A stretch of DNA of 64,000 nucleotides from Haliscomenobacter sp. (GTDB lineage Bacteria; Bacteroidota; Bacteroidia; Chitinophagales; Saprospiraceae). Positions 10,440-19,680 of the stretch are shown one piece after another (the first letter of the stretch is position 1; each line of letters opens with the position of its first letter). The notes under the pieces are model-generated. The model saw only the letters and a program-made list of their open reading frames with translations, had not been told where the DNA came from and did no database searches. The translations under genes and the position numbers were made by a program. Where the stretch lies: contig NZ_JADKCX010000004.1 of assembly GCF_016718685.1 (NCBI RefSeq), positions 22,501 through 86,500 of the forward strand, in the 5' to 3' direction.

Positions 10440-11277
10440 ATGATTCTGAGTGGAAAGCTGTTTTTGAGGATAATGTTAGTTCGTTTTTTTGAGCTTTTCT
10501 TTGACCCAAAGCTGGGCCCAAAAAGGATGGGAAGCCGGAGTTTGGTTGGGTACTGCCTATTATTTTGGCGACCTCAATACCAGCTACGACTTGGGTGAAC
10601 CACGTCCGGCGGGAGGTGTAATTGCACGTTACAACTTCAACAACCGGATCTGTTTTAAGCTGGGCGGTGGCTATGGCATCGTGAGTGGTGATGACGCCCG
10701 CTCCAATAATCCTTTTGAAAAAGCGCGAAACTTGAGTTTTCGCTCGGAGGTGTTCGATGTGAGTGGCCAGATTGAAGTCAATTTTTTGCCGTATGTACAC
10801 GGCAGTCGTTCGGAGTTTTTTACGCCCTACGTTTTCACTGGCTTTTCGGCTTTTTCGTTCAATCCCACGGCGGAGTTGGACGGCACGCGCTACAACCTGC
10901 GCGAACTGGGCACCGAAGGCCAGTTTAAAGGCGAAGAATACTACGGCGTGAGTGGTAGTTTTGTGTACGGTGGCGGCTTTAAAATTGACGTGAGCAAAGA
11001 CTGGAGTTTGAACTTTGAGTTGGGCGCCCGTGCCGCATTCACCGATTACATCGACGATGTGAGCACCGTTTATCCCGATAAAAAAGACCTTTTGCGCACC
11101 CGTGGTGAAGTAGCTGCGGCATTGTCCGATCGTTCGATCATGATTCCAGGGGTTGACAGCAGCCAACTGGGCAAAGAAGGTTCCCAAAGGGGCAACAGCA
11201 GCAACAAAGACAATCTGGTGTTCATTCAGATTGGTATTGTGCGCTACTTTGGCAATTTGGCCTGTCCTAAGCCTTAG
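10440..11277 (+). CDS. DUF6089-like outer-membrane beta-barrel protein, frameshift in signal peptide
   Basis: From residue SWAQ onward the protein is an outer-membrane barrel of the DUF6089 type: KGWEAGVWLGTAYYFGDLN, alternating hydrophobic strands, and a last strand IQIGIVRYFGNL. The only start in the main frame is a TTG at 10489, directly at a truncated signal peptide. An ATG at 10440 in another frame gives MILSGKLFLRIMLVRF, which joins if one T of the T7 run 10484-10490 is removed, producing a full signal peptide cleaved after SWAQ. The gene converges on the kinase gene with an 11-base overlap of their 3' ends. Confidence 0.75.
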
Positions 11278-12334
11278 TATTTATTTGGAGGTGCTTCGCC
11301 AAAATCTGCTGCAATTCCTCCTCCTTTTCCACGATGGATTGGTAGAGCGCCATTTGGTTGCGCGCCCTGACAATGTTGTGCTCGGGATATTGAATCTTGT
11401 AGTACTGATCGCCATTGAGGTAATCGCCCAAAAAGCGCATCATTTGTTCCAGAATGATCCAAAAAGCGCCCTGGAGCAGGTTTTCTTTTTCTACCGGGCT
11501 TAAAACCGACCGGATTGTCGGGACAAATCCACGCACCAATCCTTCAAACAGGGGTACTTCCAGGTGTACTTTGCTGGTATCGGGTTCATCCTCAGAAAAA
11601 CTGGGGGTCATACTGCGCACCATGTCGCCAAAATCTGACAAAAAACTACCCGCCTGGATGGTATCCCAATCGATGAGCGCAATTGCCTCGTGGCTGGAAC
11701 GATCAAAAAGTACATTCGCAATTTTGGGGTCATTGTGTACAACCCGCAGGGGCAAGCCCAATTGATGTATTTTTTCAAAAACTGCTGCTTCCCGTTTTAC
11801 AAAGTCTACTTCTGTTTGCACTTCACTCAAGCGTCCGGCCTGGTCCTCCACTACCGCTCGCAAAAAATGTTGGTAGCGGCTCAAACTATCGTGAAATCCG
11901 GGCAAGGCATCTTGCACCTCCGCCGGATCCAAATCGGCCAAACCCGCCAAAAAAGTTCCGACTACCGCTCCGGCATGCCGCGCCTGGGCAGGTTCTTCGG
12001 CGCGCTCTACTGCAAAAGTATTCTCCAGGTATTGCACCGCCCGCCAGCAGTTGCCCTCTTCATCGAACAAATAGCCCTGGCCATCAATTCCAGGAAAAAG
12101 ATTGGGCAAACGGAGCTTGAGGTTTTTGCTGCGCAGGTGTGCCAATACGATCCGGTAATTGTGCATGATTCGTTCCGGGTAAGGAAAAACCACGGTATTG
12201 ATGCGTTGCAATACTACTTTTTCACCCGTTGCTGAAGTCCCCAGCCAGGTATCGTTGATGTTGCCGCTGCCTAGCGGCTCAAGGTGTAAATCCTCGGTAA
12301 ACCCGAAATAGGCAAAAACAGTTGGGGAAGGCAT
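11267..12334 (-). CDS. APH-family sugar kinase, N-acetylhexosamine 1-kinase-like
   Basis: A 355-residue protein of the aminoglycoside phosphotransferase fold. The N-terminal GSGNINDTWLG loop and VVLQRINTVVFPYPE resemble the NahK group that phosphorylates GlcNAc or GalNAc at C1. The catalytic loop is VVHNDPKIANVLFD and the metal-binding DFG-like segment is ALIDWDTIQAG. It lies downstream of a minus-strand nucleotidyltransferase gene; kinase plus uridylyl/guanylyltransferase would convert a free amino sugar to an NDP-sugar. The exact sugar is inferred, and an AmgK-like role in cell-wall recycling is an alternative. Confidence 0.75.
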   Translation of the reverse strand: MPSPTVFAYFGFTEDLHLEPLGSGNINDTWLGTSATGEKVVLQRINTVVFPYPERIMHNYRIVLAHLRSKNLKLRLPNLFPGIDGQGYLFDEEGNCWRAVQYLENTFAVERAEEPAQARHAGAVVGTFLAGLADLDPAEVQDALPGFHDSLSRYQHFLRAVVEDQAGRLSEVQTEVDFVKREAAVFEKIHQLGLPLRVVHNDPKIANVLFDRSSHEAIALIDWDTIQAGSFLSDFGDMVRSMTPSFSEDEPDTSKVHLEVPLFEGLVRGFVPTIRSVLSPVEKENLLQGAFWIILEQMMRFLGDYLNGDQYYKIQYPEHNIVRARNQMALYQSIVEKEEELQQILAKHLQINTKA

Positions 12335-12360
12335 GTTGCGATATGGTTAGGTAGGTGAAA

Positions 12361-12489
12361 AAGTTGAGGAGGTTGAGAAGTTGAGGAGGTTGAGGAGTTG
12401 AGGCTACCGCGAGCGACAAATCAATATTCTCTTTTGAACACTCTCTTTGTCGCTGGCGGCAGCCCCAACCTTCTCAACTTCCTCAACTT
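12361..12489. repeat. intergenic inverted repeat, GTTGAGGA-rich family copy 1
   Basis: The left arm (12361-12420) has tandem GTTGAGGAG units then GGCTACCGCGAGCGACAAA. The right arm (12446-12489) is its imperfect reverse complement, TTTGTCGCTGGCGGCAGCC followed by CAACCTTCTCAACTTCCTC. The whole folds into a long hairpin between the NTase and kinase genes. A related copy is at 54831-54944. Confidence 0.65.
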
Positions 12490-13391
12490 ATTGAGCCCAC
12501 AAATCTTGAGGATAGCGGCCTGCTGCGATGAACTGTTGAAAAGCTCGGGCTACCGTACCACGATCTTCCTGATAGGTAACCCCATACCAGAGGTCATGGC
12601 TAGGCAATAAGGTAACTTCTAAACCACGATGGTTCATCATATTGTTGACTGCGGTAGGAATGTAAAATTCTGCTTTGGGGTTCGACCAATTGTCTTGCAC
12701 AAACTGGATAAAATCCTGGCGCAAAGACTCAAACACACTGGCGTGGAAACCCCAAAAATTCATGGATACGTAGGTTTCGTCAGGTAGCGCTACTTTCTGG
12801 CCTTGTTCTTCGTAACAAATGGTCTGGTCTTCCTCCCGGCCAATTTTGGTGCGTTCAGTGACACTCAAGAGTTTGTACTGCGCGTCTACTTCACAAACAC
12901 CTCTGGATACAAAGCCATTCTCAGAAAGGGTATTGGCCAGGACGTAGCCAATCATGCAGAAATGCTGAGGACTACATGTTTCTTGTAAAAATCGGGCCAT
13001 TGACGAAAACCATCCACCCGTAATAATCATCGGCATTGATCACCGCAAAGGGTTCTTTGATGCTTTGGTAAGCCACCAAAATGGCGTGGCCGGTGCCCCA
13101 GGGTTTTTCGCGATGTGGAAAGGCTGCAAGGCCTTCAATGGGGGTATCGTACTCCTGGTACACAAAACCAACTTCAACAATTTTGGATAATTTATGGCCG
13201 ATTTTTTCCATAAAAGCCGCCTCAATATCCTTGCGGATCACAAAGACTACTTTGCCAAAACCAGCCCGGATGGCGTCATAAATGGAGTACTCTAATAAAA
13301 TTTCGCCGTTTGGGCCCACGCCATCGATCTGTTTTAAACCCCCGTAACGACTGCCCATTCCTGCAGCCAGTATCAAAAGTGTTGGCTTCAT
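12488..13391 (-). CDS. sugar-phosphate nucleotidyltransferase, frameshifted
   Basis: The N-terminal half (start ATG at 13391, MKPTLLILAAGMGSRYGGLKQ) has the nucleotide-binding GxGxR loop and the metal-binding VINADDYYG. The C-terminal half (MARFLQ to FIAAGRYPQDLWAQ) is in another frame. Adding one G near 13014 and one A near 13000 joins them as DDYYG-W-DGFRQ-MARFLQ, giving about 300 residues, a normal length. The enzyme would transfer a nucleotide to a sugar 1-phosphate, presumably the product of the kinase encoded downstream. Two indels within 20 bases suggest sequence error rather than decay. Confidence 0.75.
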
Positions 13392-13507
13392 GTTTGTTGT
13401 TTTCGCCCAGGCCGTGAGATGCATGGGCTATGCGTAATTTTGAAATGGGGCAAAAAAATTTTTGGGACTTGAAGTTTTTAACCCTGTGAGCACCTAAAAT
13501 GAACACC

Positions 13508-14722
13508 CTACCACTGCCGTGACTGATACGGATACCGAATGTGGTATTGTTCTTTCACCATTTTCAACACCTTTTCGCGCAGCTCATTGACTCCCTCCTT
13601 GCTCAAAGCAGAGACCAACACGTTGTCGTGTGCAAAGAGGTGTTTGAGGTTGCCTCGGATGCTCATTTCAATCTCTTCTTTGGCGTCTTCTTCCAAAAAA
13701 GGATCGTAGTGTTGTTCGCGGTAGCGGTCAATTTTATTGAAGATGAAGAGGGTTGGCTTTTGCAGGGCCTTCAATTCGTCCAGGGTCTCATTGACCGTAC
13801 GAATTTGATCTTCATGTTGGGGGTGCGAAACATCGACTACGTGCAGCAAAATATCGCTTTCAAGCACTTCATCCAATGTCGATTTAAAACTTTCGATGAG
13901 GTGGTGGGGCAATTTGCGGATGAATCCGACGGTGTCCGACAAGAGGAAGGGGACGCTATCCCAGGCTACTTTGCGCACGGTAGTATCCAGGGTAGCGAAG
14001 AGTTTGTTTTCAGCAAAAACATCCGATTTGCTGAGCAAATTCATCAAAGTCGATTTGCCCACGTTGGTATATCCCACCAGCGATACCCGAATCAATTCGC
14101 CCCGGTTTTTGCGTTGGGTGACCGCCTGGCGATCGATGACCTTGAGTTTTTCTTTCAACAAGGCAATCTTATCGCGAATGATCCGGCGGTCGGTTTCAAT
14201 TTCTTTTTCCCCGGGGCCACGCATCCCGATACCCCCACGTTGGCGTTCAAGGTGCGTCCAGAGGCCACGCAAGCGCGGCAGGAGGTATTGCATTTGCGCC
14301 AGCTCCACCTGGGTTTTGGCTTGAGCCGTTTGAGCGCGGGTCGCAAAAATATCCAGGATCAGGCTACTGCGGTCGATGATTTTTACCTTCAGCGCTTCTT
14401 CCAGGGCGTTGGTTTGTTTGCCCGTGAGGTCATCGTCAAAAATGACCATAGTGATCTCTTCATGGCGCTCGATGTAATCGGCTATTTCTTCCAATTTTCC
14501 TTTGCCAATGTAGGTGCGCGGATCTGGCGCAACCAATTTTTGGGTATACCGTTTTACCGTAACTGCTCCGGCAGTAAGGGCCAAAAACTCCAGTTCATCC
14601 AGGTACTCTTCTACGAGCTCTTCCGTTTGAGTTTTGTGGATAACTCCTACCAGTAAGGCAAATTCTGCTTCTTGTGCAATGCCTTTCTTCCGCTGTTCAC
14701 CAATGTTCCACTCGTTTGCCAT
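13508..14722 (-). CDS. hflX: GTPase HflX
   Basis: A 404-residue ribosome-associated GTPase that splits stalled or hibernating 70S ribosomes. The HflX N-terminal domain contains TYIGKGKLEEI and the glycine-rich ERQRGGIGMRGPGEKEIETDRR loop. The G domain shows G1 VGYTNVGKST, G3 DTVGFI and G4 FNKID. Length and order match the family. It follows the EnvC-like gene's end by only a few bases on the minus strand and is probably co-transcribed with it. Confidence 0.95.
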   Translation of the reverse strand: MANEWNIGEQRKKGIAQEAEFALLVGVIHKTQTEELVEEYLDELEFLALTAGAVTVKRYTQKLVAPDPRTYIGKGKLEEIADYIERHEEITMVIFDDDLTGKQTNALEEALKVKIIDRSSLILDIFATRAQTAQAKTQVELAQMQYLLPRLRGLWTHLERQRGGIGMRGPGEKEIETDRRIIRDKIALLKEKLKVIDRQAVTQRKNRGELIRVSLVGYTNVGKSTLMNLLSKSDVFAENKLFATLDTTVRKVAWDSVPFLLSDTVGFIRKLPHHLIESFKSTLDEVLESDILLHVVDVSHPQHEDQIRTVNETLDELKALQKPTLFIFNKIDRYREQHYDPFLEEDAKEEIEMSIRGNLKHLFAHDNVLVSALSKEGVNELREKVLKMVKEQYHIRYPYQSRQW

Positions 14723-14726
14723 AAGC

Positions 14727-16040
14727 TTATCTTCTTTCTAACCAAGTTGCGGGATTGAGTTTTTGTTTGTCCCGCCAAACTTCAAAGTGCATTTCTGGTC
14801 TTTCAGTTCCCACGCGGCCAATTTCTTGTCCAGCGCTTACTGAATCGCCCCGCTTAATGCTTACCGAGGCGATATTGGAGTACACCGTGTAATACGTGCC
14901 ATGCTGAATGATCACGGTATATTGATAGCCATTGATGAATTGTGCACCTACTACTTTTCCTTCAAAAACGGCAAGTACTTTACCTGAGGGCGAGGTACCA
15001 ATGTCCAGGCCACTGTTGGAGACTTTGACATCTTTGTATTTGGGGTGTTGAAAGGTCCCAAATCCTTGTACAATCCTTCCCTGTTCTACTGGCCAGGTCA
15101 ATCGACCTTTGCGCGAGGTAAAGGTCCCCGTTGCAGCGACTTCTTCGCTGGAAGGAGCAGCATTCACGGGAGCAGTAGTGGCAATTTTTGTATTTCGTTC
15201 TGGTTTGATGTTGCTGGTCAAAGGAGGGCTGGGGTTGTTGGCATTGGCTAAAACCTCGGCACTGCGAGCTTTTTTCCGTTGCGCCAGCATCTCCTGCTGA
15301 ATCACGTTTTCAATAACCCGGTTGAGGTTATTGTGGATTTTCTGCCGATCCGTCAATGCTTTTAGCAACACTCTCTCATCGGCCTTTAAAGTTTTTAGAG
15401 CCTGGTTTTTGTCTTGTAACTCCACATCAAGGGTTTGTTTTTGCTGCGCTACCCCATTCAAGAGATTTTCCTTTTCACGGATGCGCTGCTTCATCTGGAC
15501 TGTCTTTTCCAGCAGAGTAGCTTGGGTTTCAACAATCAAACGGGCCTGCCGCTTGCGGTAGCGTTGGTATTGCCGAATGTACTGCCATCGGCGGATGGCA
15601 TTGTTGAGGTTATCGGCAGAGAGCAAAAACAAGAGGTAATTTTGGTTGAGTTTTTGGCGCAGCGCCATGCGCAGGGTTTGGGTATATTCTTGTTTCAAAC
15701 GCAAGACATCATCCTGCAGTGCAATCAGCACTTCATTGGTACGAACGATGCTGCTTTCATTGAACTCAATTTCTTGTTGAAGGGTTCCAATGAGTTGTTC
15801 GCGTTTTTTGACTTGAGACTGGAGGGTTAAAAAAACCTGGAGTGCCGCATTTTTATCTTTGCGTGTAGCCGACAAACGGGTGTTGGTCTGATCAATTTCT
15901 TCGATCAGTTTTCGGCGTTTGTCTTCAAGATCTTTGCGTGTTTGCGCATTGGCGTGCTGTACCGACCAGCAAAACACCAGTAGCAAGAGCACTCGGCCAA
16001 TGATTTTTTTATTTGACCCGTTTAAAGCGCTGCGGAACAT
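14727..16040 (-). CDS. murein hydrolase activator, EnvC-like (degenerate LytM)
   Basis: A signal peptide (ATG 16040: MFRSALNGSNKK, then IIGRVLLLLVFCW, cleavage after ANA) is followed by a long coiled coil (residues about 30-260) and a C-terminal M23/LytM domain. The domain lacks the zinc ligands: the usual HxGxD is NSGLD and the usual HLH is EMHFE. That is the state of EnvC, which activates amidases at the division site rather than cutting peptidoglycan itself. An in-frame ATG at 16064 would overlap the upstream gene by 56 bases; 16040 fits the signal peptide better and still overlaps by 32. Confidence 0.85.
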   Translation of the reverse strand: MFRSALNGSNKKIIGRVLLLLVFCWSVQHANAQTRKDLEDKRRKLIEEIDQTNTRLSATRKDKNAALQVFLTLQSQVKKREQLIGTLQQEIEFNESSIVRTNEVLIALQDDVLRLKQEYTQTLRMALRQKLNQNYLLFLLSADNLNNAIRRWQYIRQYQRYRKRQARLIVETQATLLEKTVQMKQRIREKENLLNGVAQQKQTLDVELQDKNQALKTLKADERVLLKALTDRQKIHNNLNRVIENVIQQEMLAQRKKARSAEVLANANNPSPPLTSNIKPERNTKIATTAPVNAAPSSEEVAATGTFTSRKGRLTWPVEQGRIVQGFGTFQHPKYKDVKVSNSGLDIGTSPSGKVLAVFEGKVVGAQFINGYQYTVIIQHGTYYTVYSNIASVSIKRGDSVSAGQEIGRVGTERPEMHFEVWRDKQKLNPATWLERR

Positions 16041-16797
16041 CAAATGGCATTGATATTGGGACATTGAGCTCTACCTGTGTGAATTGAATGTTTACTTCTA
16101 CTTTTCCTGTTTCACGGCTGTCCACCACGAATTTACGAAGATACGAAAAATCTTGTTTGTCGTTGGCGGCATTGTATTCTTCCAAATCCAAAGTCAAGGA
16201 TCGTGCTGCACTGGGCTCCAAATATTGGAAGTTGCGCAAGCGCAATGCATTTGTTTCGATCGACATTTTTATTTCTTTGCCCGACCCAGAATCGTTCAAT
16301 AAATAACGATCGCCAGCAGAAGTACTGGTGAAATTGCGGGAAAGGAAAAATGGGTTGCCTAAAATAACCTGCTGGATCAGCAATAAATTTCCCGGCAATT
16401 GGTACTGCTTGCTCAGGTAATCCAGGGCGTACACGGTGTATTCGTTATTGATGCGATCGAGGATGTGTACCGAATCGCTGGTGATGAGCGCTCGCCCTAC
16501 CTCAAAGCCCAATTTACTCAGGGTAACCCAAATTGAGCTGTCTTTTTGCATGCGAATCCTGATCGTAGCCGAAGCAGACATATCGGTACTGCGGAAATCG
16601 ATTTTAGCTCTGCCATCAAAGGTTTTGGCTTTGATTTGTTTGGTTTCGAGCCGGCGTACCAAAAGTTCAGTTGAACTGAGGTTGCTGTCTTTTCCTAATT
16701 TTTTTGACGTGCCGCAAGAGAAAACAAATCCAAGAAGTAGTAAAAACAGCAAACTTGGTGTGGATACGCTATTTGACCACAAATTGATCTTGTTCAT
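16009..16797 (-). CDS. DUF4292 lipoprotein
   Basis: Starting at ATG 16797 gives MNKINLWSN, a hydrophobic run LLFLLLLGFVFSC and a lipobox cysteine, so this is a lipoprotein. The body (AKTFDGRAKIDF, SIWVTLSKLGFEVGRALIT, NNEYTVYALDYLSKQY) matches the LolA/LolB-like DUF4292 family found in Bacteroidota, proposed to act in outer-membrane lipoprotein or lipid handling. An earlier in-frame ATG at 16842 would overlap the TPR gene. It sits in a tight cluster NTase-TPR-DUF4292-EnvC with overlapping or abutting ends, indicating one operon. Confidence 0.85.
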   Translation of the reverse strand: MNKINLWSNSVSTPSLLFLLLLGFVFSCGTSKKLGKDSNLSSTELLVRRLETKQIKAKTFDGRAKIDFRSTDMSASATIRIRMQKDSSIWVTLSKLGFEVGRALITSDSVHILDRINNEYTVYALDYLSKQYQLPGNLLLIQQVILGNPFFLSRNFTSTSAGDRYLLNDSGSGKEIKMSIETNALRLRNFQYLEPSAARSLTLDLEEYNAANDKQDFSYLRKFVVDSRETGKVEVNIQFTQVELNVPISMPFDVPQRFKRVK

Positions 16798-16819
16798 CGT
16801 GAAAGTCAATTTTTGCCCC

Positions 16820-18532
16820 TTATTCATGCAATTGTTTTTCATTGAATTTTTTCTTCAAAGACGATGAAACACTACCTTTTGTTACGGCAAGTCCCCATTG
16901 TTGTACCGCTCCTGCGGTATCTCCACTTTTAAACAACACATCGCCATACTGTTCCAAATACAATGGATTGGCACTGGGCAATAAAGATTCTATTTTGTTT
17001 TTGGCTTCGGCTAAATTGCTGTTGCGGAATTGTGCCCTTGCCAAAGCATAGATGGCCAAACGGGATTGTGGTTCAGTTTGTAAAGCTTTTTGGGCCAATT
17101 GTAAGGATTGCGCAGCACCTGTAGGGCGCGACGAAAAACTTAAAGATTGCCAGGCCAATGTTGTAGCTGAATTGGCATTCAGTTTAAGGGCTTCCGCAAA
17201 GTTTTGATCGGCCCCACTTGGGTTATTCTGTTGGGTTTGTACCATCGCCAAAAGGCTCAACAAATGTTGACGAACCACCGGAAATTTTGCTGCGATAGGC
17301 AAAGCCTGGTTGATCAGGTCCTGGGCATTGCTCAAGTTGTGCATCGCCAATTCTGCCGTAGCCGCATATACATAAATTTCGGGTTTGTTGGGAAATACAT
17401 CCAGCGCGTTTTCACAAGCCTTGAGTAAAGCCGGCATATCTCCCAGGGTTTCCAGGCCCAAAAACAAGGTCTCCCATTGGGCAAAATCGGTATCATCGAT
17501 CTTGAGTGCGAGGCGTGCTTTTTCGAGGGCTTCGGATTTTTTGCCCTGTTTGTTCAGGATGGAAGAACTGATGGCAAAAGGTTTGGCTTCTTTGGGATAC
17601 AATTGTTCCAGAATTTCGGAAAGCTGTAGGAGTTCTTTGCCCAAACCGGGGTCTCCTGAGCTCAGGTATTTGTTGAGCAAAGGCTCAATTTTTCCAAGTT
17701 TCACTTCAATACTCACATCCCGACTCTCGAAACTTTGCCGTAGCGAGGAAAGGTATTGTGCGTCATTTTGTTTGTTTACATCTCCACCAGCCAGAGCCAG
17801 ATTGGCTTTGGCATCATTGGTATCCAGGGCCAAAATTTTTCGATACGTTGCGCGAGCCTGCTCTTTATCTCCAATTTCGGTGTAAAATTCAGCCAAATTG
17901 TGTTTGTAATCGATATTGTTCGGATGAGCATCGGCTAAACGCTGCAATTCACGTGCAGCTTTTTTATCATCGCCCTGAGCATGATAGAGACCGTGTTTCA
18001 ATCTCACCAAGGTTTCATTCATTCCAATACGACGCTCCAAATCGTCGTATACCCTAAGCGCAGGATTCAATTCGTTGGCTTTTACGAGGTAAAAAGCCCA
18101 TTTGTAAAAATAGTTCGATTGGGTAGGGAATTGGCGGGTAAGTTGTTCATATACGCCTGCTGCATCTTTGTATTGCCCCATGGCTTGCATTGCATCGGCC
18201 TTGAGAATGGCGTACCAAACGTTAGAAGGGTTTAGGGCAGCAGCCTTATTGGCCCAAATGATTGCTTCTTCTGGTTGATTTTGCACCATCAGAATCCGCG
18301 CCAACTCGTAGGCAGCCAATTCATTATTTGGGTATTCTTTCAGGAGTTGTTTGTACAATTCTTTGGCCTTGTCCAGGCGACCCAACATTTTTTCTTTGCC
18401 TGCCTCAATGATAAGGGCCTCGCGGGTCACTTCTTTATTGGCTACCGTTTCATTCTGCGCACCAAGGGTCACAACTGCACAGAGCAGCGCGGCCAATATT
18501 GAACTCCTCATAAACAACTTTTTTTGAGGCAA
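16820..18532 (-). CDS. secreted TPR-repeat protein
   Basis: A 570-residue protein with an N-terminal signal peptide (MRSSILAALLCAVVTLGAQ) followed by about a dozen tetratricopeptide repeats from residue 45 to the end (e.g. GRLDKAKELYKQLLKEYPNN). It is predicted to be periplasmic. It starts directly at the end of the nucleotidyltransferase gene and runs into the DUF4292 gene, a gene order common in Bacteroidota. The role is probably as a scaffold in envelope biogenesis, which is inference from context only. Confidence 0.85.
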   Translation of the reverse strand: MPQKKLFMRSSILAALLCAVVTLGAQNETVANKEVTREALIIEAGKEKMLGRLDKAKELYKQLLKEYPNNELAAYELARILMVQNQPEEAIIWANKAAALNPSNVWYAILKADAMQAMGQYKDAAGVYEQLTRQFPTQSNYFYKWAFYLVKANELNPALRVYDDLERRIGMNETLVRLKHGLYHAQGDDKKAARELQRLADAHPNNIDYKHNLAEFYTEIGDKEQARATYRKILALDTNDAKANLALAGGDVNKQNDAQYLSSLRQSFESRDVSIEVKLGKIEPLLNKYLSSGDPGLGKELLQLSEILEQLYPKEAKPFAISSSILNKQGKKSEALEKARLALKIDDTDFAQWETLFLGLETLGDMPALLKACENALDVFPNKPEIYVYAATAELAMHNLSNAQDLINQALPIAAKFPVVRQHLLSLLAMVQTQQNNPSGADQNFAEALKLNANSATTLAWQSLSFSSRPTGAAQSLQLAQKALQTEPQSRLAIYALARAQFRNSNLAEAKNKIESLLPSANPLYLEQYGDVLFKSGDTAGAVQQWGLAVTKGSVSSSLKKKFNEKQLHE

Positions 18533-19540
18533 TTACTCTTTAAAGGTAGTAAAATCGCCCATATTTAACACTTTTGGACTCCCTGCATACTCACTGTGAT
18601 TGCCAATCATAGAATGTTGCAAAGAAACATGCCTCACAATGGCCTCATTCTGAATAATGCTATTTTCAATAACAGCATTTTCAATGATACAGTTGCTTCC
18701 AATAGAAACGAAAGGACCAATGATTGCATTGCGAATCTGGGTATTGGCACCAATATAACAAGGAGGAATCACCCGGGTATTGTGTAAAGAAGCGGAAGAA
18801 CTGATTAAATGTTCGGTATTTTCTTTCAATTCGAGGATGCGGCGATGGGTTTCCAATACACTTTCCATATTGCCACAATCCAACCATTCTTCGATGGGTG
18901 CTTTGCGAAATTGAGTTCCCCGATTTTTCATCAGTTCGAGGACCGAAGTAATCTGAAATTCTCCTTTGTCCTTTATGCCATTGTTGATGAGGTGTTCAAC
19001 CTGGTTGCGAAAGTCGAGCCCATCCCGGAAATAATAGATCCCAACAATGGCCTGATCAGAAATAAAAACTGGAGATTTTTCTACAAAATCAGTAATAACA
19101 TCATCGGCATCGGTTTTTACTACGCCAAAGGAAGCAGGGTTTTCTACTTGTTTGACCCAAACCAGTCCATCATTCGACAAATCAAAATGAAAATCGGCTT
19201 TAAAAAGAGTATCCGCAAATGCGACCAAACAAGGGCCATTCAAACTTTCCCGGGCACAATAAATGGCGTGTGCCGGTCCCAATGGTAAATCCTGATAATA
19301 AATCGAGCACTTGGCCCCAATTAATTCGGCAATGCTTTGGAGTTCCAGTTCTACCGCTTTACCAAAATCTCCAATTACAAATGCCACTTCCTCAATGGCT
19401 CCTGAAAATGACGCACTAAACCCCTCAACGATGCGTTGCACAATTGGTTTTCCTGCAATGGGCAACAATGGTTTTGGAGTGGTTAGGGTATGTGGACGTA
19501 GGCGCGAGCCCCGGCCAGCCATTGGGATAATAATTTTCAT
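18533..19540 (-). CDS. sugar-phosphate nucleotidyltransferase with left-handed beta-helix
   Basis: A 335-residue enzyme of the RmlA/GlmU type. The N-terminal domain has MKIIIPMAGRGSRLRPHTLTTPKPLLP, with the NTP-binding GxGxRLxP and the substrate-binding lysine, and a metal-binding region AFADTLFK. The C-terminal 80 residues are hexapeptide repeats (IGANTQIRNAIIGPFVSIGSNCIIENAV). It makes an NDP-sugar for envelope polymers; which sugar is not evident. It is the first gene of the NTase-TPR-DUF4292-EnvC operon. Confidence 0.85.
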   Translation of the reverse strand: MKIIIPMAGRGSRLRPHTLTTPKPLLPIAGKPIVQRIVEGFSASFSGAIEEVAFVIGDFGKAVELELQSIAELIGAKCSIYYQDLPLGPAHAIYCARESLNGPCLVAFADTLFKADFHFDLSNDGLVWVKQVENPASFGVVKTDADDVITDFVEKSPVFISDQAIVGIYYFRDGLDFRNQVEHLINNGIKDKGEFQITSVLELMKNRGTQFRKAPIEEWLDCGNMESVLETHRRILELKENTEHLISSSASLHNTRVIPPCYIGANTQIRNAIIGPFVSIGSNCIIENAVIENSIIQNEAIVRHVSLQHSMIGNHSEYAGSPKVLNMGDFTTFKE

Positions 19541-19680
19541 GCATAAAATTTTGAAGTCTACAGACTAGTAGTTCCCAGGTGAATAAATACCCCAATTTAC
19601 TTTAAAATTTAAACACATAAAAGTTACAATCTGTAGACTCTTTTGCTCTTACGATGAGCCCTATTAACTAGGCGTTAATA

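Noticed and set aside
12361..12420. Tandem GTTGAGGAG units considered as a CRISPR or minisatellite
   Set aside because: Units have no spacers of constant length and form one arm of a hairpin, so they are an inverted repeat.
13541..14656. 371-residue plus-strand frame opposite hflX
   Set aside because: A shadow of hflX, which has complete G motifs.
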